In this document: positions 17,426-27,606 of the stretch, in pieces
Numbering within the stretch: the stretch's first letter is position 1
How the letters are laid out: each line of letters opens with the position of its first letter
Source of the DNA: Ascidiimonas aurantiaca
Lineage (GTDB): Bacteria; Bacteroidota; Bacteroidia; Flavobacteriales; Flavobacteriaceae
DNA length: 64,000 nt
Direction of reading: 5' to 3'
NCBI RefSeq assembly: GCF_037646345.1
Contig: NZ_JBBEWR010000006.1
Location: forward strand, 1 to 64,000
Notes under the pieces: generated by a model
Databases searched by the model: none
What the model was told of the DNA's origin: nothing
The model's input: the letters and a program-made list of their open reading frames with translations, nothing else
Position numbers and translations under genes: made by a program

Positions 17426-19888
17426 ATGAGATCATATAAAACTACGGCATTTTTGGTCGTAATGGCTTTTTTTTGCTTTTTTCCAGTCTACTCACAAACA
17501 CCCGGAGGTGAAATTTCCGGGTTTGTGGTAGACGCAAAAACGAAGGAACCAGTAGTTTTTGCAACTATCGTATTAAAAAATGCAAAAGACTCTGTACTGG
17601 TAAAAACAGAATTAACCGAGGAAGACGGAACGTTTATATTTAACAACTTAAAAAACAATACCTATTTCATCACCATTATTATGGATGGGTACTCAGAGCT
17701 TGATACAGGACAGATTGCCATAAGTGAAAGTAATCTAAAAGAAGAGTTACCAGAAATAAAGCTTATTCCGGCTTTTCAGGAACAAGCATTAGATGAAGTA
17801 GTGGTCACTTTTAAAAAATCTTTTGTAGAGCGTAAAATAGATCGAACCGTTCTCAATGTAGATGCATTGATCTCCAATACAGGAACAACCGCTTTTGAGC
17901 TTTTAGGAAAATCACCCGGAGTAAATGTTACCCCCGAAGGTGTGATAAGTCTAAGAGGGAAAGCCGGAGTAGTGGTTTTTGTAAATGACAAACCCACCTT
18001 CCTGTCTGGTAACGATCTGGAAAATTACCTCAATGCCATTCCTTCTTCTGCTATAGACAAAATTGAAATAATGACCAATCCACCTGCTAAATATGATGCG
18101 GCAGGTAATGCAGGTGTTATTAATATTATCATGAAGAAGAACCGTGCCGATGGCTTTAACGGGAACCTTACACAAAGTGTTACCAGATCTGTATTTACCA
18201 AAACCAACACAGGGCTTAACTTTAATTATCGCAAAGGTAAATTCAATTTTTTTGGAAATTTAAGTGGTGGATATCGTAAACGTTTCCAAGACCTGGATAT
18301 TAACCGTAGAACTCTGGATGAAAACAATGAAATATTGGCTTTTAATAACCAAAATACCTATTCAGAAGGTAGCGGCCGCGTTATTAACTTTAAAACCGGA
18401 CTAGATTTTTATGCCACCGAAAAACAAACATGGGGATTAGTTTTTAACGGATTGGACTGGGACGGAGAAAATGTTGATGATTCGGAAACCGATCTGTTAA
18501 ATGCATCCCGAGAAGTAGATTCACTCGTATTGGCAAGAAACATAACCCAAACGCAATTCAGGAACTTTGGCGTAAATCTTTACTATCAATATAAAATTAA
18601 CGAAGGAGAAAACCTTTCGTTTGATCTGGATTATTTGCGTTATACCAATGACGATACCCAGGATTTTAGAAACCGCGTGATTAATCCCTCAGACAATACT
18701 ACCAGTGAGGATTTTCTGGATGGTGACCTTCCTTCCAGTATTAATATTTATTCTGCAAAAGCAGATTACTCAAAAGATCTTGGCGAATCCTGGAAACTGG
18801 CGACCGGAGTTAAAACCAGCTTTATTGATACCGATAACATAGCCGATTATATTGAGACCATTAATAATGTATCACGCCCCGACTTCGAAAAAAGTAATCA
18901 GTTTCTCTATGAAGAAATGATAAATGCCGTGTATGTAAACACAAACTATGAAGGCAAACGATTGTCTGTTCAAGCAGGCCTTAGATTTGAAAATACTATT
19001 TCAGACGGGAATCAGTTAGGAAATGAAGTGATTCCGCAAAGAGATTTTAACCGCGATTATACCAGCCTTTTTCCAACCCTGTATGTGTCTTACAAACTTG
19101 ATTCTTTGGCAGATAATACTATAGGGATTAATTACGGAAAACGAATAAATCGCCCAAATTTCAGAGATCTCAACCCCATTATTTTTCCTTTAAACCGATT
19201 TACTTTTTATGAAGGAAACCCTTTTTTAAGGCCTTCATTTACCCATAGTGTAGAGTTGTTTTATAATTATAAAAACCTGTTGACCCTTACCCTTAGTTAC
19301 AGCAATACTTCAGATGAGGTAAACGAAACTATAGAGATTGTAGATGAGATCTATTTCAGCAGACCCGGGAACATAGGGAAGGCCGAAGTCTGGAACTTCA
19401 CAGTAAACACCAATATAGATATATTTGAATGGCTCACCTTCACCAACTACTTTGCCATTACCCATAAAAGATCGAGGGCAGAACTTTTTATGAGAGATCT
19501 GGATGTAAGCGGTACCTTTTTGAGTTTTGATCCCGTATTACAACTCAAATTTGGTAATGACTGGAGTGGAGAGATCAGCGGAAGTTATATAGGAAAAGTA
19601 TATGATGCACAGTTAATTACAGATCCTTTCGGTTTTGTGAATCTGGGTATTCAAAAAAAGCTATCCAATAACAGCACCTTAAAGCTGGCTGCCAATGATA
19701 TATTTGAAACCATTGTCAATAGCGGGCAAATATTAAATCTTGACCAGACCAGTGCTAACTTTCGTAATGTGTACGATTCACGACAGGTAACACTTACCTT
19801 CACTTATAACTTTGGAAAAATGGCTTCAAATCTCAGGAAACGTGAGCAAACCGGGGCAGAAAGTGAAAAACGGAGAGCAGGAAATTAA
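17426..19888 (+). CDS. Outer-membrane beta-barrel protein (TonB-receptor-like) with CarboxypepD_reg domain
   Basis: 820 residues. A signal peptide (about 1-24, ending V-Y-S-Q) precedes a carboxypeptidase-regulatory-like beta-sandwich (about 28-105). A plug-like domain follows (about 130-240, containing S-L-R-G-K-A-G-V-V-V-F-V-N and D-A-A-G-N-A-G-V-I-N-I) and then a C-terminal barrel of the OMP_b-brl_3 type rich in aromatic-ended strands. No TonB box is evident. Such proteins often sit beside BlaI/M56 pairs in Bacteroidota; substrate unknown. It is 107 bases downstream of the small secreted protein and is followed by a strong terminator, so it may close the sensor operon. Confidence 0.9.
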   Translation: MRSYKTTAFLVVMAFFCFFPVYSQTPGGEISGFVVDAKTKEPVVFATIVLKNAKDSVLVKTELTEEDGTFIFNNLKNNTYFITIIMDGYSELDTGQIAISESNLKEELPEIKLIPAFQEQALDEVVVTFKKSFVERKIDRTVLNVDALISNTGTTAFELLGKSPGVNVTPEGVISLRGKAGVVVFVNDKPTFLSGNDLENYLNAIPSSAIDKIEIMTNPPAKYDAAGNAGVINIIMKKNRADGFNGNLTQSVTRSVFTKTNTGLNFNYRKGKFNFFGNLSGGYRKRFQDLDINRRTLDENNEILAFNNQNTYSEGSGRVINFKTGLDFYATEKQTWGLVFNGLDWDGENVDDSETDLLNASREVDSLVLARNITQTQFRNFGVNLYYQYKINEGENLSFDLDYLRYTNDDTQDFRNRVINPSDNTTSEDFLDGDLPSSINIYSAKADYSKDLGESWKLATGVKTSFIDTDNIADYIETINNVSRPDFEKSNQFLYEEMINAVYVNTNYEGKRLSVQAGLRFENTISDGNQLGNEVIPQRDFNRDYTSLFPTLYVSYKLDSLADNTIGINYGKRINRPNFRDLNPIIFPLNRFTFYEGNPFLRPSFTHSVELFYNYKNLLTLTLSYSNTSDEVNETIEIVDEIYFSRPGNIGKAEVWNFTVNTNIDIFEWLTFTNYFAITHKRSRAELFMRDLDVSGTFLSFDPVLQLKFGNDWSGEISGSYIGKVYDAQLITDPFGFVNLGIQKKLSNNSTLKLAANDIFETIVNSGQILNLDQTSANFRNVYDSRQVTLTFTYNFGKMASNLRKREQTGAESEKRRAGN

Positions 19889-20007
19889 GAAAACCCATTT
19901 ATTAAATAATACTAAACACAGATGGGGTTAATGAGGGGTATTAAAAAGTCTGTGATGTATTATAAACGGGTTTTGGTTTGCAGGTTTTGATCTCCTTGCA
20001 AACACGG

Positions 20008-20036
20008 AAAAACCGGCCTTGAGCCGGTTTTTCTTT
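20008..20036 (+). terminator. Intrinsic terminator after the outer-membrane protein gene
   Basis: A perfect 10-base-pair stem (AAAAACCGGC/GCCGGTTTTT) with loop CTTGA runs into a T-rich tail. It occupies the middle of the 302-base gap between 19888 and 20191; I see no gene in that gap. Confidence 0.9.
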
Positions 20037-20190
20037 TTAATGAAAATAAACCCAGGGCCCATAGAAAGCTTCGGGAAGAAGGTTTATGGGAGGAGGTAAA
20101 CATATTCTATAAGAATTTCTGACTGAGCAGAATCATAAAAAAGCTTTCCGTTTTAGTTTAAGTAACAGGTTTTTAATAATTTTACAGAGT

Positions 20191-20589
20191 ATGATCCGTA
20201 TTATCTCCATATGGTTATGTCTTACCTTACTCTTCCAAAGTGGAAATTTTGGACTGTATGATGTATTGCGTATGGGAGAATTAATAGAACATGCCAGGTT
20301 TCATTCTCATCAATACGGAGACAGTTTTTTTACTTTTCTCTCTAAACACTATGGTTCCTTAAAAAAGGACCATGAACAACACCATAAGGAAGAGCAAAAG
20401 GATCATGAAAGACTTCCTTTCAATCATTCTTTCTCTGCACATGCCATTACCTTTTTCGTGGTAAACCGCCACGAGATCCCTCTAAAAAAGCTGGAACCGC
20501 TTACAGACACAGATGTTAACTTCTTTTACGGGGATCATTACTCCTTCATGAACTGGTCTAAAGTATTTCAACCTCCAAAACACGCATAA
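20191..20589 (+). CDS. His-rich secreted protein of the metal-efflux operon
   Basis: 132 residues with an N-terminal hydrophobic signal-like segment (about 3-20). The middle (about residues 34-80) is very rich in His, Lys and Glu (H-A-R-F-H-S-H, then H-E-Q-H-H-K-E-E), as in metal-binding periplasmic proteins. The gene stops 71 bases before an HME-RND efflux pump. A periplasmic metal buffer or sensor is inferred from composition and context; no named family is recognised. Confidence 0.8.
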   Translation: MIRIISIWLCLTLLFQSGNFGLYDVLRMGELIEHARFHSHQYGDSFFTFLSKHYGSLKKDHEQHHKEEQKDHERLPFNHSFSAHAITFFVVNRHEIPLKKLEPLTDTDVNFFYGDHYSFMNWSKVFQPPKHA

Positions 20590-20660
20590 TTTTAAGAAGT
20601 ATTGAGGCCGCTCTGTTATTTTTGACCGCGCGGTAGTATTCCATTTTATATTCTTAAAAC

Positions 20661-23600
20661 ATGCTTTCAAAAATTATAAAGTTTAGCCTTTACAACAAAG
20701 GGACTGTTGTATTTTTTACATCGTGCATAGTTATTTTCGGTTTGTATTCGCTCACCCAAATACCTATTGGGGCCGTTCCGGATATAACAAATAATCAGGT
20801 ACAGGTTATTACCACTTCCCGTAACCTTTCCACTCAGGACATAGAGCAGTTTATTACCTATCCGGTAGAACTGGAAATGGCCAACTTACCCGGAGTAACT
20901 GAAATACGCTCTGTGTCAAAATTTGGACTGTCAGTAGTTACCATTGTTTTTGACGATAGCATGGGCACTTATTTGCCCAGGCAGCTCATTGCTGAAAAAA
21001 TAAGATCAGCTTCAGAAAAGATCCCCAGGGATTTTGGTACTCCCGAAATGGGCCCGATTACTACAGGATTGGGAGAGATATACCAGTACATTCTGGATGT
21101 CAAACCGGGGTATGAATCAAGATATACTGCCACCGATCTACGCACGATACAGGATTGGATCATTAAACGCCAGCTTTCCGGTATTCCAGGGGTAGTTGAA
21201 GTGAATAGTTGGGGAGGATATCTCAAACAGTATGAAGTAGCTGTGAACACCACCAAACTTAATGCCATGAATATTACTATGGCAGAGATATTCACCGCAC
21301 TCGAGCAAAATAATAGTGTTGCCGGAGGAGGTTATATTGAAAAAGTAAATCAGGCCTATTTTATAAGAGGAGAGGGACTTGTAAGCACACTTGCAGATAT
21401 TGAAAATACCGTTGTTGTAAACAGAAAGGGTGTCCCAATATTTATTAAGGATATTGGGAAGGTAGGCTTTGGGAAGGCTACCCGATTTGGGGCTGTAACA
21501 GCCAATGGCGAAGGAGAAAAAGTGTTGGGCCAGGTAATGATGCTTAAAAACTCAAACTCTAAGAAAGTGATCGATGCCGTAAAGGAAAGAGTAGCTTCTG
21601 TTTCCGGATCACTTCCTGAAGGTGTATATATCAATGCATTTCTTGATCGAAGTAAACTCATAGAGAAAACCACCTTTACCGTTGCAGAGAATCTCATTTT
21701 AGGATGCCTGATCGTCATTTTTGTAGTAGTACTTATTCTTGGAAATATGCGTTCGGGCCTCGTAGTGGCTTCAGTAATACCTATCAGTCTTCTCTTTGCC
21801 CTATCGCTAATGTATCTTTTTGATATTGATGCCAACCTCATGAGTCTGGGCGCCATAGACTTTGGCATTATTATAGATGGTGCCGTGATAATTGTAGAGT
21901 TTGTGGCTTTTCGTATTACTTCACAAAAAGATGAGTTAACTACCTCCAATCACACACAAAGGCAGGAAAAAACAAATGAACTGGTTTACCGGAGTGCCTC
22001 CGAAATGATGAACTCGGCAGTATTCGGGCAGCTTATTATACTCATCGTCTTTATACCCATATTATCATTAAGTGGTGTAGAAGGAAAAATGTTTACCCCT
22101 ATGGCACTCACATTTAGTTTTGCACTCATAGGAGCCATGTTACTTTGTTTTACCTATGTGCCCGTAGTGGCAGCTCTTTTTATAAAACCTTCGGCACCAT
22201 CCTCAAAAAATATATCTGTCCGTTTTATGAACTGGCTCCAGAAAAAATATGAACCTGTAATTTCATGGGCCCTTTACCATAAAAAAATAGTATTGGCCCT
22301 GGCTTTGGTTTTTATAGGGGCGGCCTTTTTTCTTTTTAGCAGGATGGGAGCAGAATTTGTACCTACGTTAGATGAGGGTGATTTTGTTATACAACCGGTA
22401 CTTAAAACCGGAACATCACTGAGTAAAACCATTGAAACTACTACCCAAATCGAAAAAATACTCCTCAAATTTCCCGAAGTGGAACAGGTGGTAACCCGCA
22501 TAGGGGCTGCAGAAATACCTACCGATCCCATGTCTATGGAGGAAAGTGATGTTATTATAACGCTTAAACCGGGAAATACATGGGTATCCGCATCTTCAAA
22601 AGATGAACTGGCCGACCGTTTTAAAGAAGCCCTGTCAGTATTACCGGGTATCGATCTTGAGTTTACCCAACCTATAGAAATGCGTTTTAACGAATTGATA
22701 ACCGGAGTAAGGGCCGATATTGCCATTAAAATTTTTGGTGACGACCTGGAAGTTCTGCAGAAAAAAGCCAATGAAGTTAAAGAGTATATAAAAGACATAG
22801 AAGGCGCAGCCGATGTGGTAGTTGAAAAAATAGCCGGGCTGCCACAAATGAAAGTAACGTATGATCGTGCCAGACTTGCCCGGTACGGTTTGCACATTGC
22901 CGAGGTTAACCGGCTAGTATCTATGGGGTTTGGCGGTTATGTAACAGGCAGTGTTTTTGAAGGTGAAAAACGTTTTGATCTGGTTATTCGTCTTGATGAA
23001 CAGCATAGGGAAAGCATAACAAATCTTAAAAACATGTATGTAGATATTCCTTCCGGAGGTAAGGTGCCTTTAAAAGAACTGGCCCGTATCTCGTATGAAA
23101 AAGGAGCCGCTAAAATATCCAGAGATGATACCAAACGCCGAATAGTAGTAGGAATCAATGTGCGTAATCGCGATTTACAATCAGTAGTAGATGATATTCG
23201 GCAGCGTCTGGAAAAACAGCTACAACTTCCTGTGGGGTACAGCATTACGTATGGAGGACAGTTTGAAAACCTTAAAAGCGCCAGGAACCGCCTTAAGATA
23301 GCAGTACCTGTAGCGCTTATTCTCATTTTCGTCTTGTTGTATTTTGCTTTTAAATCGATAAGAGAGGCACTTATAGTGTTCTCAGCGATCCCGCTGGCAG
23401 CATTTGGCGGGGTATTATTACTCTGGCTTCGGGGTATGCCTTTCAGCATTTCGGCAGGAGTGGGATTTATTGCTCTGTTCGGAATTGCCGTTTTAAATGG
23501 AATAGTACTTATAGAACATTTTAAAGAATTAAAAAGCAAAGGGATGAAAACAAAAGAAGAATACATCCTTACGGGAGCTAAAAACCGATTGCGTGCTGTA

Positions 23601-25001
23601 TTGCTAACAGCTACCGCTGCTGCTCTCGGGTTTCTGCCTATGGCGGTATCTACCAGTGCAGGGGCAGAAGTACAAAGGCCATTGGCTACAGTGGTTATCG
23701 GGGGGCTGGTAACTGCTACACTTCTTACCCTTATTGTATTGCCCGTACTCTATGCACTTTTCGGTTCAAACGGGGAAAAACCCCAAAAAACCCCAAAAAA
23801 TACATCAGTACCCAAAAACAGCCTTACCATACTGGCCGTATTGTTTTTATCAGGTATATATGCTCAGGAAACTCCGGCACTGCATTGTGAACAGCTAAAA
23901 GAAATGGCCATGGAAAGCAATGCAGCATTAAAGGCTTCTTCTCTTAGAGTAGAAGAAACCAATGCCATGATAGGCACTGCTTTTAGTTTTGATAAAACAG
24001 AGGTATATTACGGTTATGACGAAAACAACCTGGCCATTAATGAAAAGCCCATTTACGTAGTTGGAGTACAGCAGAGCTTTCTTTTTCCAACCGTATATTT
24101 TGCGGGAAAAAAGGTGAATGAACTGGAACATGAAATGGAAAAAAGCAGTTACATATTGAAAAAACTGGCAGTTGAACGTGAGGTAGAATCTGCGTATTAT
24201 CAACTTCAGTACGAAATGCAGAAAAAAGAGGTGTATCAGTATCTGGATAGCCTTTATGCAAAATTTGCCTATGCTGCCCAACGAAAATTTGAATTAGGGG
24301 AAACCAATTACCTGGAAAAGATAACGGCAAAAGCCAAACGCAAACAGTTGCAAACGCAATATCGACAGGCAGAACAAGACATTGCCCAGGCCTATGCACG
24401 TATTCAAAAAGTAGTACAGCATGATGATACTCTTGTGATTGTGAAGCAACCTCCCGGTAAATTAAGTCTTTGGTCCAAAACAATAGCAGATCATGAAGGG
24501 ATTACTTATTACAAAAACAAAAAATCACTTTATCAGGCAAAAAACAGGTATGAAAAGCAATCTTTGTTACCTGATATCACCTTGAACTATTTCACCGGAT
24601 CTAATGCCACTCTTAATGATCAATTGTACGGTTATCAAATAGGCCTTAAGATCCCTTTGCTTTTCGGAGGGAATACTTCCAAAATAAAAGCTTCGCGAAT
24701 TGCCGCCCAGATGGTAACCGAAGAAGCAAAAGAATATACATTCATGCTCGAAGCAAGATATAAAAAGCTGAATGCCCAACTGACTAAACACAATGAAGCC
24801 CTTTTGTACTATGAAAATGAAGGTGAAGAATTGTCACAAGAACTTCTCAAAACAGCCTCCAGGAGCTATCAAAGCGGAGAGATCGATTTTTTTCAGTACA
24901 TAAACAGTCTGGAGAATGCTTATACCATAACGCTTTCTTATCTGGAGAGCCTTCATGCATACAACCAGACCGTAATCACCATTAATTATCTAACCTTGTA
25001 A
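20661..25001 (+). CDS. CusA/CzcA heavy-metal RND pump fused to a TolC-like outer-membrane factor
   Basis: 1446 residues against about 1040 for an ordinary CusA/CzcA. Residues 1 to about 1045 are a complete HME-RND transporter: a TM helix at 12-30, two large periplasmic loops, and the proton-relay motif D-F-G-I-I-I-D-G-A-V-I-I-V-E. After a short Pro/Lys linker (P-Q-K-T-P-K-N) a second signal-peptide-like segment occurs (about 1053-1069, ending I-Y-A-Q-E). About 375 residues of coiled-coil and beta segments typical of an outer-membrane factor follow. Substrate is a divalent or monovalent heavy metal; the motif alone does not choose between Co/Zn/Ni/Cu. The two halves must end in different membranes, so cleavage at the internal signal peptide is expected. 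The membrane-fusion protein follows after 10 bases. Confidence 0.95.
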   Translation: MLSKIIKFSLYNKGTVVFFTSCIVIFGLYSLTQIPIGAVPDITNNQVQVITTSRNLSTQDIEQFITYPVELEMANLPGVTEIRSVSKFGLSVVTIVFDDSMGTYLPRQLIAEKIRSASEKIPRDFGTPEMGPITTGLGEIYQYILDVKPGYESRYTATDLRTIQDWIIKRQLSGIPGVVEVNSWGGYLKQYEVAVNTTKLNAMNITMAEIFTALEQNNSVAGGGYIEKVNQAYFIRGEGLVSTLADIENTVVVNRKGVPIFIKDIGKVGFGKATRFGAVTANGEGEKVLGQVMMLKNSNSKKVIDAVKERVASVSGSLPEGVYINAFLDRSKLIEKTTFTVAENLILGCLIVIFVVVLILGNMRSGLVVASVIPISLLFALSLMYLFDIDANLMSLGAIDFGIIIDGAVIIVEFVAFRITSQKDELTTSNHTQRQEKTNELVYRSASEMMNSAVFGQLIILIVFIPILSLSGVEGKMFTPMALTFSFALIGAMLLCFTYVPVVAALFIKPSAPSSKNISVRFMNWLQKKYEPVISWALYHKKIVLALALVFIGAAFFLFSRMGAEFVPTLDEGDFVIQPVLKTGTSLSKTIETTTQIEKILLKFPEVEQVVTRIGAAEIPTDPMSMEESDVIITLKPGNTWVSASSKDELADRFKEALSVLPGIDLEFTQPIEMRFNELITGVRADIAIKIFGDDLEVLQKKANEVKEYIKDIEGAADVVVEKIAGLPQMKVTYDRARLARYGLHIAEVNRLVSMGFGGYVTGSVFEGEKRFDLVIRLDEQHRESITNLKNMYVDIPSGGKVPLKELARISYEKGAAKISRDDTKRRIVVGINVRNRDLQSVVDDIRQRLEKQLQLPVGYSITYGGQFENLKSARNRLKIAVPVALILIFVLLYFAFKSIREALIVFSAIPLAAFGGVLLLWLRGMPFSISAGVGFIALFGIAVLNGIVLIEHFKELKSKGMKTKEEYILTGAKNRLRAVLLTATAAALGFLPMAVSTSAGAEVQRPLATVVIGGLVTATLLTLIVLPVLYALFGSNGEKPQKTPKNTSVPKNSLTILAVLFLSGIYAQETPALHCEQLKEMAMESNAALKASSLRVEETNAMIGTAFSFDKTEVYYGYDENNLAINEKPIYVVGVQQSFLFPTVYFAGKKVNELEHEMEKSSYILKKLAVEREVESAYYQLQYEMQKKEVYQYLDSLYAKFAYAAQRKFELGETNYLEKITAKAKRKQLQTQYRQAEQDIAQAYARIQKVVQHDDTLVIVKQPPGKLSLWSKTIADHEGITYYKNKKSLYQAKNRYEKQSLLPDITLNYFTGSNATLNDQLYGYQIGLKIPLLFGGNTSKIKASRIAAQMVTEEAKEYTFMLEARYKKLNAQLTKHNEALLYYENEGEELSQELLKTASRSYQSGEIDFFQYINSLENAYTITLSYLESLHAYNQTVITINYLTL

Positions 25002-25011
25002 AATACACGTT

Positions 25012-26181
25012 ATGAAACGTATAAAATTATATATTCTGAACATAGGAGCACTTCTTTTTATAGTAGGGTGTGAAACCAAAGTGAAGAATGGAGCACAGGA
25101 AATCGCTCCTTTGGAAACCCGTAAGGATCATAAAATAGTAGTAAGTAAACATCAGTTTAAAACAGGCAATATGCAAATAGGGAAACTGTTTAGCAAGCCT
25201 TTTCCAGAGTTGGTGGAAGCTACCGGAATGATCGATGTGCCTCCTGAGAATAAAGCTGTTATCAATACCATAGCCGGTGGGTACATCAAAGAAACCCCTT
25301 TGCTTATCGGGGACAAGGTTACAAAAGGGCAGGCCCTCGTAACTTTGGAAAACCCCGAATTTATAACCCTTCAACAGGAATATCTCGATGTAAAGGCACA
25401 GTTACACTACCTGAAAGCTGAGTATGAAAGGCAAACAACACTCCTGGAAGAGAAAATCACCTCTCTTAAAAACCAGCTACAGGCAGAAAGTGCGTATAAA
25501 AGAGCTGTGGCTGCTTATCAGGGTTTGAGAAAAAAAATGGAAATGTTACATATTGATCCGAAAATAGTTGAAAGTGGCAAACTTACGGCCGAGGTTGTCG
25601 TGTATTCGCCTATCAGTGGTAACATAACAGAACTATATGTAAATAAAGGGGCTTATGTTTCTCCGGCAGATGTGATTATGGAGGTCATAGACAAAAGTCA
25701 CATTCATCTGGAACTTAGTGTTTTTGAAAGTGATATCATGAGGGTTAAAGAAAAGCAGGATATCATATTCAAAGTACCGGAAACTTCAGGAACCACATAT
25801 CGCGCTCATGTATATCTTATAGGTACCTCTATTCATGAAAAAGACCGAACTGTAAAAGTACATGCTCATATTGAAGAAGAACTCGCCGAGAATTTTGCTA
25901 CGGGCATGTTTGTAGAAGCAGCTATAGTGACTCGTACTGATAAACGACCGGCACTTCCGGAAGAAGCGGTAATAATGGCAGACAATTCTTATTATGTATG
26001 GCAACTTATTTCAGAAAATGATTCCCTGTATGTGTTTTCCAAAAAGGAAATTCAGCCAGGATCTTCATATAAGGGTTTTGTTTCTATTGACAGTGTATTT
26101 TCACCGGAAGACCGATTTTTGACTAAAGGAGGCTTTAATCTGATAGGGAAAAGTGATTCGGGAAGCGGCCACTCCCATTAG
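25012..26181 (+). CDS. CusB/CzcB-like periplasmic adaptor lipoprotein
   Basis: 389 residues with a lipoprotein signal (F-I-V-G-C, Cys about residue 20). Barrel-sandwich halves flank a helical hairpin (about residues 120-185), and I-S-G-N-I-T-E-L-Y-V-N-K-G begins the second lipoyl half, as in HlyD/CusB adaptors. It links the inner-membrane RND pump to the outer-membrane factor, both encoded by the preceding fused gene. It starts 10 bases after that gene, so translation is probably coupled. The C-terminus ends S-G-S-G-H-S-H, with a possible metal-binding His pair. Confidence 0.93.
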   Translation: MKRIKLYILNIGALLFIVGCETKVKNGAQEIAPLETRKDHKIVVSKHQFKTGNMQIGKLFSKPFPELVEATGMIDVPPENKAVINTIAGGYIKETPLLIGDKVTKGQALVTLENPEFITLQQEYLDVKAQLHYLKAEYERQTTLLEEKITSLKNQLQAESAYKRAVAAYQGLRKKMEMLHIDPKIVESGKLTAEVVVYSPISGNITELYVNKGAYVSPADVIMEVIDKSHIHLELSVFESDIMRVKEKQDIIFKVPETSGTTYRAHVYLIGTSIHEKDRTVKVHAHIEEELAENFATGMFVEAAIVTRTDKRPALPEEAVIMADNSYYVWQLISENDSLYVFSKKEIQPGSSYKGFVSIDSVFSPEDRFLTKGGFNLIGKSDSGSGHSH

Positions 26182-26320
26182 ATTCCAGAATACAGGAACA
26201 GGTGGGTATGGAATAAATAGTATAATAAAACCCTTTTCTAATAATTAAGTAGATTCTATCAATACGTGTAGTGTATTGTTTTTTAGAGAGATAGCTATCA
26301 TAAAAAAATAAATATTTTAG

Positions 26321-26333
26321 TGGAATAATTCCA
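26321..26333. promoter_or_regulatory. Operator-like palindrome TGGAATAATTCCA before dinB
   Basis: A perfect 13-base palindrome (TGGAAT-A-ATTCCA) sits 19 bases upstream of the -7 element of the dinB-dnaE2 promoter, where it would overlap the -33 region. This is the right place for a damage-responsive repressor such as LexA or an XRE/S24 repressor. The sequence is not a LexA box I know from other phyla. Confidence 0.5.
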
Positions 26334-26352
26334 TAAAAAAGGAAAAAATCCA

Positions 26353-26360
26353 TACTTTTG
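26353..26360 (+). promoter_or_regulatory. Promoter -7 element TACTTTTG for dinB-dnaE2
   Basis: TACTTTTG matches TAnnTTTG and ends 23 bases before the dinB ATG. No clear TTG at the -33 distance is seen, suggesting an activator-dependent or tightly repressed promoter. Confidence 0.55.
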
Positions 26361-26383
26361 TTCGGGTAGTTATTTCCTTTTCT

Positions 26384-27598
26384 ATGAATAAAACAGTACT
26401 TCATCTGGATCTTGATACATTTTATGTTTCAGTAGAGCGGCTTATAGACAGCAGGTTAAAAAGCAGGCCCTTATTGGTAGGAGGCACCAGCAGGAGAGGT
26501 GTTGTAGCTGCCTGTAGTTATGAGACCCGCAGGTTTGGAGTACACTCCGGGATGTCTATGAAGCTGGCTAAAGAACTTTGCCCTGAAGCAGTAGTTATAA
26601 AGGGCAATGCCGGTACTTACAGTAAATATTCAGATACCGTGACAGACATCATTAAAGAAAAGGTTCCCATATTTGAGAAATCGAGTATCGATGAGTTTTA
26701 TGCAGACCTCACCGGAATGGATCGTTTTTTTGGGTGCTATCAGTATGCTTCAGAGCTGCGCAACACAATTATAAGAGAAACCGGTTTGCCTATTTCTTTC
26801 GGACTTTCCGTGAACAAAGTAGTTTCAAAAGTAGCTACGAACGAAGCAAAACCCAATAATCAGATGAAAATAGACTTTGGTTTTGAAAGATCCTTTCTGG
26901 CCCCACTTTCTATAAGTAAGATTCCCATGATTGGCGAGAAAACATATCAGGCATTACGAAATCTGGGGCTCAGAAAAGTGAAAACCATTCAGGAAATGCC
27001 ACCAGATATGATGTATAATGTTCTGGGTGCCAACGGGCTCACTATATGGGAAAGAGCTAACGGAATAGACAATACGCCGGTAATACCTTTTCACGACCGT
27101 AAATCTATTTCTACAGAACGTACATTTGATAAAGATACTACCGATGTGACAAAACTTAAAAGCATCCTGTTAGCTATGAGTGAAAATCTGGCATATCAGT
27201 TGCGAAGAGGTAATAAACTCACGGCCTGCGTATCAGTAAAAATAAGGTATTCAGATTTCAACACATATAACAAACAGGTAAAAATACCACATACCAGCGC
27301 AGACCATATTCTTATACCAAAAGTACTGGATCTGTTTAACCGCCTTTATAACCAGCGACTTTTAGTAAGGCTTATAGGAGTAAAATTCACCCACCTGGCA
27401 GAAGGGAATTATCAGATCCATTTGTTTGAAGATACCTGTGAACGCCTTAGTTTGTACAATGCTCTGGATCGTATAAGGAACCGTTATGGGGAGCGCAGTG
27501 TGGTACGGGCCTCAGGTATGGAAGCGGCTACTATAGGGCGCATGCATAATCCGTTTAATGGCGAGCCTCCCGTAGTATTGGCTCACAGAAAACAATAA
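26384..27598 (+). CDS. dinB: Y-family DNA polymerase IV (translesion)
   Basis: 404 residues. The catalytic core begins H-L-D-L-D-T-F-Y-V-S-V-E (first acidic ligand) and has S-S-I-D-E-F-Y (second acidic pair). Thumb (about 175-240) and little-finger domains (about 250-360) follow. A conserved R-R-G-V-V-A-A-C-S-Y-E-T-R incoming-nucleotide segment is intact. It copies damaged templates with low fidelity. The next gene, 8 bases on, is a DnaE2-like polymerase, so the pair resembles ImuB/DnaE2 mutasome cassettes. No imuA or lexA gene precedes it here. Confidence 0.95.
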   Translation: MNKTVLHLDLDTFYVSVERLIDSRLKSRPLLVGGTSRRGVVAACSYETRRFGVHSGMSMKLAKELCPEAVVIKGNAGTYSKYSDTVTDIIKEKVPIFEKSSIDEFYADLTGMDRFFGCYQYASELRNTIIRETGLPISFGLSVNKVVSKVATNEAKPNNQMKIDFGFERSFLAPLSISKIPMIGEKTYQALRNLGLRKVKTIQEMPPDMMYNVLGANGLTIWERANGIDNTPVIPFHDRKSISTERTFDKDTTDVTKLKSILLAMSENLAYQLRRGNKLTACVSVKIRYSDFNTYNKQVKIPHTSADHILIPKVLDLFNRLYNQRLLVRLIGVKFTHLAEGNYQIHLFEDTCERLSLYNALDRIRNRYGERSVVRASGMEAATIGRMHNPFNGEPPVVLAHRKQ

Positions 27599-27606
27599 AG
27601 ACAGAT

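Noticed and set aside
21356..23566. Long minus-strand frames (197-209 codons) opposite the CusA-like gene
   Set aside because: They mirror a clearly coding RND transporter, have Ser/Ile-rich translations without motifs, and no promoter or ribosome site.
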